Source: a virus
Strand: one strand, 5' to 3'
DNA length: 20,509 bases
Virus record (IMG/VR): IMGVR_UViG_3300025383_000133
Coordinates: 1-20,509 of that record
Position 1 is the stretch's first letter. Every line of letters starts with the position of its first letter. Shown here piece by piece: positions 1 through 6,005 of the stretch. Both the position numbers and the translations under genes were made by a program. Under the pieces are notes generated by a model, which did no database searches, was not told the origin of the DNA, and saw only the letters and a program-made list of their open reading frames with translations.

Positions 1-33
1 GGGTCTAAATAAACATGTTTATACTATGTCTAC

Positions 34-174
34 CTAACCGCCGGGCTGTTGTTCCACTGCTGGGTCAAAGCTGCCGCGAATGCTTGTATTATATGACGCC
101 GCAACCATGCCCAATGAGGATAATTGTCCCCAGAGTGTATGCTTTTTCAGCGATATGTTACAAGTGTTAGTCAT
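34..174 (-). CDS. Possible small unknown protein (46 aa) ending in TAG
   Basis: This short open frame starts at an ATG at 174 and ends in TAG at 34-36. It lies downstream of the sigma70-like promoter at 259-287 and of a structured leader. The product begins MTNTCNISLKK and ends near EQQPGG; I recognise no domain. The nearest Shine-Dalgarno-like string (AGGA) is about 14 nt from the ATG, which is too far to be convincing. If TAG is read through, as the CUA tRNA in this window might allow, the frame continues only four more codons to a TAA at 19-21 (51 aa in total). It may be a real gene or chance; the promoter in front of it is the main support. Confidence 0.3.
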   Translation of the reverse strand: MTNTCNISLKKHTLWGQLSSLGMVAASYNTSIRGSFDPAVEQQPGG

Positions 175-206
175 AGTAAGTTTATTTAGTCCTGGTTTAA
201 AATAGT

Positions 207-246
207 GCAAATTAACGGCTAGTTTTTCAACTTTTCGTCAATTTGC
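207..246 (-). other. Structured leader RNA / possible attenuator or small RNA
   Basis: On the minus strand a 10-bp stem (one G-U pair) forms between 237-246 and 207-216. Inside it is a 4-bp stem (229-232 with 221-224) closed by a GAAA tetraloop. The structure begins only a few nucleotides after the expected start of the transcript from the promoter at 259-287. It is followed by ACTATTTTAAACC, a modest U-rich run. It could be an attenuator, a 5' stabiliser or the body of a small RNA; the sequence alone does not decide. Confidence 0.4.
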
Positions 247-258
247 GCTACATTCACT

Positions 259-287
259 CTTATATATCATTTCAAAACCGTTGTCAA
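259..287 (-). promoter_or_regulatory. Sigma70-like promoter P1
   Basis: TTGACA (282-287) and TATAAG (259-264) on the minus strand are separated by exactly 17 nt. The same geometry recurs at six other places in the window. It would transcribe leftwards into the structured leader at 207-246 and the small frame at 34-174. Confidence 0.75.
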
Positions 288-317
288 CATATTTTTTCAA
301 CAATCTGAAATTTTATT

Positions 318-494
318 TCAAGCAGGGATACCTGCTTCACGAACAATCATTCGGGCAGCATAGGCCACCGTACTACGAGTAACGTCAATCTTACCTGCGT
401 CAATCATCTTTTCGCAGATGATTGCAGCACCCTCAAAAGCATATTCTTCCCAAGCGTAAAGTTCAACGTAGCGACAAAATTCAATAACAGACAT
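318..494 (-). CDS. Small conserved-looking phage protein (58 aa), unknown function
   Basis: This frame starts at ATG 494 with a strong ribosome-binding site (AAAAGGAGA) about 8 nt upstream and ends in TGA. Directly upstream is a well-formed promoter at 526-554, so it is a single-gene unit or the first gene of one. The protein begins MSVIEFCRYVELYAWEEY and ends VREAGIPA. It looks all-helical and acidic at the N-terminus, with a basic C-terminal helix. I recognise no domain and give no function. The promoter, the ribosome-binding site and the start line up well, so I consider it a real gene. Confidence 0.75.
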   Translation of the reverse strand: MSVIEFCRYVELYAWEEYAFEGAAIICEKMIDAGKIDVTRSTVAYAARMIVREAGIPA

Positions 495-525
495 GACTGA
501 TCTCCTTTTCTCACTCTATATATTC

Positions 526-554
526 GTTATAGCACCGCGATCTTTCTATGTCAA
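526..554 (-). promoter_or_regulatory. Sigma70-like promoter P2
   Basis: TTGACA (549-554), a 17-nt spacer and TATAAC (526-531) on the minus strand. The expected start site is about 519, giving a short leader to the 58-aa gene whose ATG is at 494. Confidence 0.85.
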
Positions 555-562
555 CCTACTTT

Positions 563-793
563 TCAATCTTCGTACAAATATTCTTCATTCATATGGCGAC
601 GAACACGGCGGCGAGTAATCTGCTTGACCTTGCGCTTGTCACGGCCCCAGTATTCATCCCAGCTATCATCCGAAGTACCACGGCAGGTGTTCTTCTTAGA
701 GAACCAATCGTTCGTAGCGTGATGCTTGACACCACGATTGTCTTCGTCAGACCCGGTGATCAACTTCCAACCAATGCGACGAGTACGGCTCAT
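563..793 (-). CDS. Small basic protein (76 aa), unknown function
   Basis: The frame starts at ATG 793 behind a good ribosome-binding site (AAGGAGA, 7 nt away) and ends in TGA. It has its own promoter at 818-846. The product is strongly charged: Arg/Lys-rich stretches at both ends (MSRTRRIGWK; KRKVKQITRRRVRRH), a central WDEYWG and an acidic tail (NEEYLYED). That composition suits a nucleic-acid- or RNA-polymerase-binding early phage protein, but no family is recognisable and the role is inference only. Confidence 0.8.
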   Translation of the reverse strand: MSRTRRIGWKLITGSDEDNRGVKHHATNDWFSKKNTCRGTSDDSWDEYWGRDKRKVKQITRRRVRRHMNEEYLYED

Positions 794-817
794 TTCAAGT
801 CTCCTTGCTATACACTA

Positions 818-846
818 CTTATAGCAAAATGGGTAAATGCTGTCAA
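818..846 (-). promoter_or_regulatory. Sigma70-like promoter P3
   Basis: TTGACA (841-846), a 17-nt spacer and TATAAG (818-823) on the minus strand, immediately upstream of the 76-aa basic protein gene (ATG at 793). It lies in the 72-nt gap after the stop codon of the preceding gene at 866. Confidence 0.85.
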
Positions 847-865
847 CCGTTTTCTTGCCTTAAAG

Positions 866-1396
866 TTAGATTATAACTTTGTTGATTGATGCGATCACGG
901 CAGCAATCGTAGCCATATCCTGAACCTGTTCACGGGTGTAGTTACGATTCTTAAGAAGATCAACTAACGCAAACTCTCGTCCCTGTTTCAATACGATAGC
1001 AGCAACAAACGCATACATTGCCGCCTTACCCGTTTCATCAGTCATGATGGGTTCAAAAACTTCCAATGGATGTGATTTAGGAGAGTTATACTCTGCAATG
1101 TCAACTGCGTCAAGATACTCTAGATACACTGAATCAATAGACATACTGACTACTGCCTGAGTAACTAATTCACGTTCTGCTCGTCCAAACAATGGACCGT
1201 TCATTGAGATTTCAAATGCAAGTTCACCATTGCCTGCCGCAATAGCTGCTGCTAAAGCGCAACAATGAGCATCAATTTCATCAAGACCGTGCGTAGTCAT
1301 TGCAATATCAAGATTGCGTTCTAGATGACCCATATGTTCGGGTAGGCTCATCTTTACGGCATCAATCCAGTTGCCGTTCTTTGATAGTGGGTTCAT
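866..1396 (-). CDS. Hypothetical helical protein (176 aa)
   Basis: The ATG at 1396 overlaps the TGA of the upstream SGNH hydrolase gene by four bases (ATGA), so translation is likely coupled to it; the stop is TAA. The protein is predicted mainly alpha-helical and Ala-rich in the middle (HCCALAAAIAAGNGELAFEI at about 44-63) and near the C-terminus (MYAFVAAIVLKQG). The central pattern faintly recalls AhpD-like helical folds, but the redox CxxC motif of that family is absent, so I do not assign it. Function unknown. Confidence 0.8.
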   Translation of the reverse strand: MNPLSKNGNWIDAVKMSLPEHMGHLERNLDIAMTTHGLDEIDAHCCALAAAIAAGNGELAFEISMNGPLFGRAERELVTQAVVSMSIDSVYLEYLDAVDIAEYNSPKSHPLEVFEPIMTDETGKAAMYAFVAAIVLKQGREFALVDLLKNRNYTREQVQDMATIAAVIASINKVII

Positions 1397-1812
1397 TTTG
1401 TTTCCTTTGCTAATTGTTTATACCCCTTAGTTGTGGGGTGGTATCTGTCGGCAGTAGGCTGTGGAATATAGACTACTAGATCACTGTATATAGTTGCAAC
1501 TGATGTTACGTCATGTTGAACTTTGCTAGCTGAAATTCCGCTGTTAGGATTTACAGCAGCAGGAACTATCCAAATTACGCGCTTAGAATGGATCCTAGAG
1601 CGTAGTTGACTAAGCTCACCATATGTATCAATGTTCCTAGTATCGTTCGTACCCAAGCTGATAATGACAGTATCAGCGCCTATATACTGTTCACGATAGA
1701 AGTTATTTACCTTCTTGCTCGTCCAGCCCACATGCCCGTAATCTACGCATTCGTGGCGGTATATTGCAACACCATGTGCAATGCTATCACCAATAATCAA
1801 ACATTCAAGCAT
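1393..1812 (-). CDS. SGNH/GDSL-type hydrolase (139 aa)
   Basis: A small SGNH-superfamily esterase/lipase-type hydrolase. The hallmark blocks are visible in order: IIGDS at 6-10 with the nucleophile Ser10, a Gly at 29 in block II, SLGTND at 52-57 with the oxyanion-hole Asn56, and DRYH at 122-125, the Asp-x-x-His that completes the catalytic triad. It is shorter than most SGNH enzymes (about 180-230 aa) and has no signal peptide, so it probably acts in the cytoplasm or in the virion. The substrate (acyl ester, acetylated sugar or phosphoester) cannot be read from sequence. The gene lies 3' of the AAA+ ATPase gene, separated by a CUUCGG hairpin, and overlaps the following 176-aa gene. The ribosome-binding site is GAGGAAAA before ATG 1812. 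Confidence 0.88.
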   Translation of the reverse strand: MLECLIIGDSIAHGVAIYRHECVDYGHVGWTSKKVNNFYREQYIGADTVIISLGTNDTRNIDTYGELSQLRSRIHSKRVIWIVPAAVNPNSGISASKVQHDVTSVATIYSDLVVYIPQPTADRYHPTTKGYKQLAKETK

Positions 1813-1830
1813 ATGTTTTCCTCATAGGTT

Positions 1831-1852
1831 GGAAGGGACCGAAGTCCCTTCC
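1831..1852 (-). other. Intercistronic C(UUCG)G tetraloop hairpin
   Basis: On the minus strand, GGAAGGGAC - UUCG - GUCCCUUCC forms a perfect 9-bp stem closed by the extra-stable C(UUCG)G loop. It lies between the stop codon of the AAA+ ATPase gene (1859) and the ribosome-binding site of the SGNH gene. No U-tract follows in the minus direction, so a classical terminator is unlikely; an mRNA-end stabiliser or processing point fits better. Read on the plus strand the stem is followed by TTTT, but there is no plus-strand gene here to terminate. Confidence 0.8.
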
Positions 1853-1858
1853 TTTTGA

Positions 1859-2926
1859 TTAAAGAGCAAGTGCGCTGTAATCAAACAGTGCCTTATCCTT
1901 AACACGAGTAAGAATGAGTCGGCTACCCTTACTCTCAAAGATGAACTTGCCTTCCTGACTATTGAGGTTAATCAAGTGTTCAGGAGTGAACGAGACAGTT
2001 GCCCAATCAGCATCATCGTTGTTCGGGTCAGTGTCATATTCAATATGAACACCCTTCATAGCAAGCGGATTACCTCGCCAGATTTCAGGAGAGATTGCAT
2101 CCTTAGTCATCTCCTTGCCATGCTCAACAAGAGTAACCTCGTACCTAGCACCATCGTCATACTCAGGCTTAGCGTTGAGCATTTCAAGAGCTTCGGTCGG
2201 AGTTTCGTTGTAACGATTCATTTCTTCAACAAGCGCCTTGAGCATGTCAAAGTTGAACTCACCGAACAAGCTGGTAAGAGAACAAATCTGTTCAATGTAC
2301 TGCTTGTTGTTGAGGCGATCTTCACAGTATTCACGAATGAAGTTTACATCAAGACCCTTGAAGTCAAGCAGGTAGAAGATACGACCAGGACGATTACGCA
2401 TGTGCGAATCAACACGCCACTTGTCATTGCAAGTCAGGATGTAGAGCTTCTTAGAGCCGAACACGCCATCAAGCAGAGTGAGGATTTCTTCCTGCTTGTC
2501 ACGATCATAGACCTTCTCAAACTCATCAAAGAGAACGACACAGGGCTGATCAATGTCCTGCAACAACTTAAAGAAGCCATCCCCAGTCCAATCACGGTTG
2601 ATCACGATAGTAGGAACACCCTGCTTAGCAAGTTCAGTGCAGAGGTTCTTAGCAAGCAATGTCTTGCCACTACCCTTCTCACCGTTCAACAATACGCCAG
2701 TCTGCTGGGGACGATCCCAGAAGCTATTCATAATACGATTAGTGTGACGAAGGGCATTGCCATACAACTTAGAGGGAATCTCAAAATCGTCAATCTGCTC
2801 AAGGTAAAAGTTACCAAAAGGATCAATTGCTACAGTGTAATTACCTGCAGGAAGCTGATCGTGCAGATTCATTGCTTCCTTGCTAGAAACGCGCCAACTA
2901 GTACCATTCTTCAAAAAGTGTGCCAT
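1859..2926 (-). CDS. AAA+ family ATPase (355 aa)
   Basis: A single-domain AAA+ ATPase. Walker A is GEKGSGKT (82-89), Walker B VVLFDEFEK (130-138, with D134/E135), the sensor-1 Asn is in TCND (165-168), and candidate arginine fingers lie in the HMRNRPGRI stretch (about 176-183). Residues 1-60 form an N-terminal region of unknown type. After the ATPase module (about 60-260) comes a roughly 90-residue C-terminal domain rich in beta-type sequence, possibly a substrate or partner adaptor. The module recalls proteasomal-ATPase and moron-type phage AAA proteins, but I cannot assign a specific role. It follows the PTH2-like gene by 7 nt and shares the operon driven by P4. Ribosome-binding site GAGGA before ATG 2926; stop TAA. 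Confidence 0.9.
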   Translation of the reverse strand: MAHFLKNGTSWRVSSKEAMNLHDQLPAGNYTVAIDPFGNFYLEQIDDFEIPSKLYGNALRHTNRIMNSFWDRPQQTGVLLNGEKGSGKTLLAKNLCTELAKQGVPTIVINRDWTGDGFFKLLQDIDQPCVVLFDEFEKVYDRDKQEEILTLLDGVFGSKKLYILTCNDKWRVDSHMRNRPGRIFYLLDFKGLDVNFIREYCEDRLNNKQYIEQICSLTSLFGEFNFDMLKALVEEMNRYNETPTEALEMLNAKPEYDDGARYEVTLVEHGKEMTKDAISPEIWRGNPLAMKGVHIEYDTDPNNDDADWATVSFTPEHLINLNSQEGKFIFESKGSRLILTRVKDKALFDYSALAL

Positions 2927-2933
2927 TATGTCC

Positions 2934-3266
2934 TCAAAACTTTAGTAGGTTAAACGCAAGCAGGACGTCCCGCTTATCTTCATCAACTGGATAAACTGCC
3001 AGTGCAGTATACTCACCATCGTTTAGATCAGGTTCAAAGAACTTTTCGTACTTGAATCCAAACTTAGTGAGAATCTTTTCAACAGCCTCAAGGGCTTCTA
3101 GATTGCGAACACCAACGCAAGTGAAGTAGGTGTTGTCTGGATCAGCATCAGCATCAGCGTTCTTCCAAAGACCGTACCCAAGTTTCATAGCGACATGTGC
3201 CGTTTGTACCAACTGATACTCACGGAAGATATCTTGACGGGTGAAGAAGTAGCAATACCTTTTCAC
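2934..3266 (-). CDS. Peptidyl-tRNA hydrolase 2 (PTH2)-like protein (110 aa)
   Basis: Length and motif order match the PTH2 fold. An N-terminal strand (RYCYFFTRQD) is followed by the helix motif QTAHVAMKLG (21-30), equivalent to the QAAHAA helix of PTH2 enzymes. The mid strand is YFTCVGV, and the C-terminal signature is FFEPDLNDGEYTALAV (76-91), equivalent to the xxEPDxxxxxTALA segment. PTH2 releases peptides from peptidyl-tRNA stalled off the ribosome. The position of the PTH2 catalytic Lys is uncertain here (RQD replaces the usual R-x-D context), so it could also be a non-catalytic relative. ATG 3266 overlaps the preceding TM-protein gene (ATGA), and the gene is 7 nt upstream of the AAA+ gene. 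Confidence 0.72.
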   Translation of the reverse strand: MKRYCYFFTRQDIFREYQLVQTAHVAMKLGYGLWKNADADADPDNTYFTCVGVRNLEALEAVEKILTKFGFKYEKFFEPDLNDGEYTALAVYPVDEDKRDVLLAFNLLKF

Positions 3267-3445
3267 TTCTTTTCCTTTTCAACAAAATCGCTAACTGATG
3301 CGGACCACATTGCAGCGAACAACAGAACATATGCAAAAATAAACGAAGCATAGGGATAGTGCAAAATTGCAGCGGGCCAAATATTCAGCCACGCGCCCAT
3401 CCCGGCACCAAACAGAAAACGAGTACGATTAGAAATCTTAGTCAT
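3263..3445 (-). CDS. Small membrane protein (60 aa)
   Basis: The protein has one or two hydrophobic helices (FLFGAGMGAWLNIWPAAIL at about 10-28 and ASFIFAYVLLFAAMWSASV at about 33-51), a basic N-terminus (TKISNRTR) and a charged tail (DFVEKEKK). It is a small inner-membrane protein of unknown function. It is the first gene after promoter P4, with a GGAGTGATGAA leader before ATG 3445, and its TGA overlaps the start of the PTH2-like gene, making it the lead gene of the unit running to 866. Confidence 0.78.
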   Translation of the reverse strand: MTKISNRTRFLFGAGMGAWLNIWPAAILHYPYASFIFAYVLLFAAMWSASVSDFVEKEKK

Positions 3446-3477
3446 TTCATCACTCCGTTTGTTTAGCTTATAGTCTT

Positions 3478-3506
3478 CTTATAACAGGGGTTGACCGTAA
3501 AGTCAA
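3478..3506 (-). promoter_or_regulatory. Sigma70-like promoter P4, -35 inside a hairpin
   Basis: TTGACT (3501-3506), a 17-nt spacer and TATAAG (3478-3483) on the minus strand, upstream of the small membrane-protein gene (ATG 3445). The -35 box lies in one arm of the inverted repeat 3487-3510. Confidence 0.72.
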
Positions 3507-3510
3507 CCCC
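3487..3510 (-). terminator. Hairpin after the 65-aa gene, terminator-like
   Basis: A perfect 9-bp stem GGGGTTGAC/GTCAACCCC with a 6-nt loop lies 10 nt after the stop codon of the 65-aa gene (3520). The following minus-strand sequence (TGTTATAAG) is only weakly U-rich, so termination may be partial. The stem overlaps promoter P4, so readthrough RNA and new initiation share the same DNA. Confidence 0.6.
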
Positions 3511-3519
3511 TAATTACCC

Positions 3520-3717
3520 TTAAACCTTAGCGTTAACTCGTTTCTCAATCATATCCCAAACGATTTCATATTCGGGCCAATCTGATTCAACTACTGCTGC
3601 TTCAAGCTCAGGAAGATTAAAGCTATTGATCAACGCCATAAGTTGACCCTCTTGTTCTGCGGTAATATGCTTGCGTTTTACGACAATATATCTCCACTCT
3701 CTCTTAAATTCACTCAT
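3520..3717 (-). CDS. Hypothetical protein (65 aa)
   Basis: The frame starts at ATG 3717, 12 nt after the stop of the NAMPT-like gene. Its ribosome-binding site (TTTAAGGAG) overlaps that stop codon, so the two are very likely co-transcribed. The sequence has a basic N-terminal part (EFKREWRYIVVKRKH), a central ITAEQEGQLMALINSFN and an acidic stretch (VVESDWPEYEIVW). I recognise no family. The hairpin at 3487-3510 follows it. Confidence 0.78.
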   Translation of the reverse strand: MSEFKREWRYIVVKRKHITAEQEGQLMALINSFNLPELEAAVVESDWPEYEIVWDMIEKRVNAKV

Positions 3718-3729
3718 GATGTTTTCTCC

Positions 3730-5106
3730 TTAAATCTCAGCGTTTGCACGAACTTCGTCAAAAGTCATGTCACGGATAAGAACACCGTTTTCATACACGA
3801 CTTCCAGAACATCAAACGCCTGTTCATATCCTTCATCATGCTGGGTAAACGTAGCAAGACCGTTGTCAGTCCATGCCAGCTTCATCTTACCCTTCTTGCT
3901 CTGCTTGCCTTGGTCAGTGATCGGGTCCTTGAACACATCAATCCATTCACCGTTAACAAGTGCAGCACTGCACTTCATAGCAAACTTCTGATCGTCACGA
4001 TTGACAATCTGGAGCAATGCACCACCCTGACCAAACACTACGTTGTCAGCACTGTAGCCAGCAAGCGTGATAGTGTAGAGAATGCTGCGAATGCTTGCAT
4101 GATTGATACCATCACCCTGCAATACACGAACATTGTTCAGGACCTTGAAACCCTTGTCGTTCTTAGTAGAACCAAAGTGCTTTTCAAGAATCTGCAAGCA
4201 CTGCTTCACGACCACAGCCGGATCGCCCGAGTCAGGACGAACAACAAGAGTAGCACCACTGTCAAGCACATCCTGCTTGAGTTCCGTGCCCCACAGTTCG
4301 CAAGCCTTGAAGATGTCATAGCTATCCGACACTGCCGAAACAATGCCACCGGGCTTGCCATTCTTCTTGACCATGTTGCGATAGCTGTCAACCTCGTGTT
4401 CACGACCCCAGCTGGTTACAGTGCTGTGTTCCATAGCCGGAACAGAGAAGCCAGCAATATCAGCATTGTAATAGCGGCGAGCAAATAGAAGAGCCTCGAC
4501 AGTATCAGTTCCCATAAAATTGACAAGGTGTGCGGCACCACCGATACCTGCCGATTCCAAACTCGACACACCACGAGCGCCAAAATCATGAAGTTTGAAA
4601 TCAATAGTAGTAGGGTCACCAGTTTCCTCCAGATATTTGAGAATCAATTTCTTGTTTTCGTAGCTGTTAGTAGCAACAGTAGTCGGATACCAAATTGCAC
4701 GAAGGAGAGCAGTTTCAAGGAAGCTGGTCAGCCAGTAGCAATTGGGATCAGTGTTCTCAATCGTAGCGAGAACATTCTTGACGGGAACGATAGTACCTTC
4801 GGGCACTGCCTTGATGCGAACAGGCAGATTGCCGCCATGTTCACGCAGAATGTATTCCCAACCTTCACGATTGAAAGGTTCACCGTGTGCAAGGATAATA
4901 GCTTCGGCTTCGTCAATCATGTCTTGCGTGATTGGAGCACAAAGATATTCCTTGATGAATGCCTGCAAGCCGAAGAACACAGTAGAACTGTGAACGCCGC
5001 CGCGACTTTCAATATAGCTGTAAATGCCAGTCGTGTTAGGAGGGTATTGCACATACATTGAGTACTTGTAAGAATCTGCATTCAGGCAAATGTTGTGTTG
5101 TGTCAT
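3730..5106 (-). CDS. nadV: Nicotinamide phosphoribosyltransferase (NAMPT/NadV family, 458 aa)
   Basis: Converts nicotinamide and PRPP to NMN, the first step of NAD+ salvage. It aligns along its length with the motifs of human NAMPT as I remember them: DSYKYSMYVQYP (11-22, with the stacking Tyr13), HDFGARGVSS (173-182, stacking Phe175), GTDTV (199-203, nicotinamide-contacting Asp201), the catalytic His227 in PAMEHSTV, VVRPDSGDP (288-296, phosphate-binding Arg290), and a C-terminal VFKDP/SKKGKMKL segment. I chose the ATG at 5106 because promoter P5 lies between it and the more distal in-frame ATG at 5214, and because AAAGGAG precedes it. Family members called Namat, which use ADPR-pyrophosphate instead of PRPP, cannot be excluded, but no ADPR-pyrophosphate synthetase is in this window. 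It works with the NMNAT-Nudix at 7695-8750. Confidence 0.94.
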   Translation of the reverse strand: MTQHNICLNADSYKYSMYVQYPPNTTGIYSYIESRGGVHSSTVFFGLQAFIKEYLCAPITQDMIDEAEAIILAHGEPFNREGWEYILREHGGNLPVRIKAVPEGTIVPVKNVLATIENTDPNCYWLTSFLETALLRAIWYPTTVATNSYENKKLILKYLEETGDPTTIDFKLHDFGARGVSSLESAGIGGAAHLVNFMGTDTVEALLFARRYYNADIAGFSVPAMEHSTVTSWGREHEVDSYRNMVKKNGKPGGIVSAVSDSYDIFKACELWGTELKQDVLDSGATLVVRPDSGDPAVVVKQCLQILEKHFGSTKNDKGFKVLNNVRVLQGDGINHASIRSILYTITLAGYSADNVVFGQGGALLQIVNRDDQKFAMKCSAALVNGEWIDVFKDPITDQGKQSKKGKMKLAWTDNGLATFTQHDEGYEQAFDVLEVVYENGVLIRDMTFDEVRANAEI

Positions 5107-5163
5107 AATAAAAACTCCTTTTATTAACAATGTGCTTCGACGTCTATCGCCTTTGCATTTGTG

Positions 5164-5192
5164 AGTATAACAAACCCGAATTGATTTGTCAA
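5164..5192 (-). promoter_or_regulatory. Sigma70-like promoter P5 for nadV
   Basis: TTGACA (5187-5192), a 17-nt spacer and TATACT (5164-5169) on the minus strand: one of the best matches in the window. The -35 box contains the stop codon (TGA, 5189-5191) of the upstream HNH endonuclease gene, so the homing gene abuts the promoter without separating it from nadV. Confidence 0.87.
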
Positions 5193-5947
5193 CTTTTATT
5201 TTTGCAATTGTCAAAATGCCATCTAGGCATAACCATCATTGCTCCTACTTTTCCACAATGCGGACAAGTAACTGGTTTTGTTTTTTCTTGCCTTAACCTT
5301 TGTTTTTGATCGTCAGTTAATGGTTTCGTGTTCTTTTTCTTCCCAGTGAATCTGAGACTTTGTGCTAGTTTCTGTTCCTCTGTCCAAGCATATGATCCAT
5401 TCTGTTTCCTAGCTTCCACCATCTTGGCAATACCTGCAAGTTCTTCCGGTGTGCTAAACTTTCGTCCTTTCCTTGAGCTAACTTTGATTCTTGGTTTAGA
5501 CATATTTCGTTTAGCTTCATCACTTAACCAAGATTTTCCGTTCTGCTTTCTACTTTCAGTCCTTGCTTTAATATGATCTTCACTTTGCTTCTTTCCTTTA
5601 CCAGCAAGCGACTTCTTCATCTTAGCAACTTCGTCGGTAGAAACTCTATGGGCATGGGCACTACGCAAATGTTCATATACTCTACTCGTAACTTTGAATC
5701 GTTTCATAGTGAGGTTAGAGCAAGCCATCTTATATACTGCGTGAACCATGCCTGAGTTAGGATACATCTTGGCTAATAATCTATGAGCAACAAAATGTTC
5801 CCGTGCAGTCAAGACCACTAAGTTTTCTGGATCATCACTTCCCCCGAAACTTCTAGGGACAATATGATGAACCTCTTTATAGCCTTCTGGAATTCCTTTA
5901 CTTCTCCTTGTTTCTATCAACAACTCGTATAACTTTGTGTAGTCCAT
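5189..5947 (-). CDS. HNH homing endonuclease, free-standing (252 aa)
   Basis: The HNH core lies at 22-60: HHIVPRSFGG (27-36), the central Asn in DPENLVVL (39-46) and HFVAH (51-55). Two modular repeats follow (ESRKQNGKSWL at about 131 and EARKQNGSYAW at about 178), of the DNA-contacting kind found in phage homing enzymes. The C-terminal zinc tail is C228-x2-C231 ... H244-x3-C248, ending NCKNKS. That tail closely resembles the end of the GIY-YIG enzyme at 19789-20418. I use ATG 5947, not the distal ATG at 5995, because a late promoter octamer (5976-5983) lies between them and GAGGT precedes 5947. The gene is inserted between nadV and the 66-aa gene, within the NAD cluster. Confidence 0.9.
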   Translation of the reverse strand: MDYTKLYELLIETRRSKGIPEGYKEVHHIVPRSFGGSDDPENLVVLTAREHFVAHRLLAKMYPNSGMVHAVYKMACSNLTMKRFKVTSRVYEHLRSAHAHRVSTDEVAKMKKSLAGKGKKQSEDHIKARTESRKQNGKSWLSDEAKRNMSKPRIKVSSRKGRKFSTPEELAGIAKMVEARKQNGSYAWTEEQKLAQSLRFTGKKKNTKPLTDDQKQRLRQEKTKPVTCPHCGKVGAMMVMPRWHFDNCKNKS

Positions 5948-5982
5948 AAATACCTCATACTGATTAATATGACAGTATTTAT
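5946..5982 (-). promoter_or_regulatory. RNA hairpin hiding the start of the HNH gene
   Basis: On the minus strand ATAAATAC (5975-5982) pairs perfectly with GTATTTAT (5946-5953). A further inner stem TCATA/TATGA (5968-5972 with 5955-5959) follows. The Shine-Dalgarno (TGAGG) lies in the stem and the first base pairs of the AUG are in the 3' arm. The 5' arm is the late promoter octamer itself, so only transcripts from upstream could fold. Confidence 0.65.
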
Positions 5983-5983
5983 A
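5976..5983 (-). promoter_or_regulatory. T4-type late promoter TATAAATA for the HNH gene
   Basis: This is an exact TATAAATA on the minus strand, 28 nt upstream of the start codon at 5947. T4 late promoters consist of this octamer at -10, read by gp55-bound RNA polymerase with no -35 box. Confidence 0.75.
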
Positions 5984-6005
5984 CTTTGTAATCAAAAACT
6001 ACAGT

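Noticed and set aside
866-1396. AhpD/carboxymuconolactone-decarboxylase assignment for the 176-aa protein
   Set aside because: Only a vague helical Ala-rich similarity; the CxxC redox motif is missing.
1976-2953. A 325-codon open frame on the plus strand opposite the AAA+ ATPase
   Set aside because: It is the antisense shadow of a gene with clear Walker motifs, and the translation has no recognisable domain or ribosome-binding site.
3643-4488. Long plus-strand open frame opposite the NAMPT gene (and others at 7902-8663, 15177-16007)
   Set aside because: These are antisense frames of strongly recognised genes; low TAG/TAA/TGA density in the reverse frame explains them.
3730-5106. Full NARP1 pathway (ADPR-pyrophosphate synthetase plus Namat)
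   Set aside because: No PRPP-synthetase-like gene is in the window; the partner seen is NMNAT-Nudix, which fits the NAMPT route better. A distant synthetase gene outside the window cannot be excluded.
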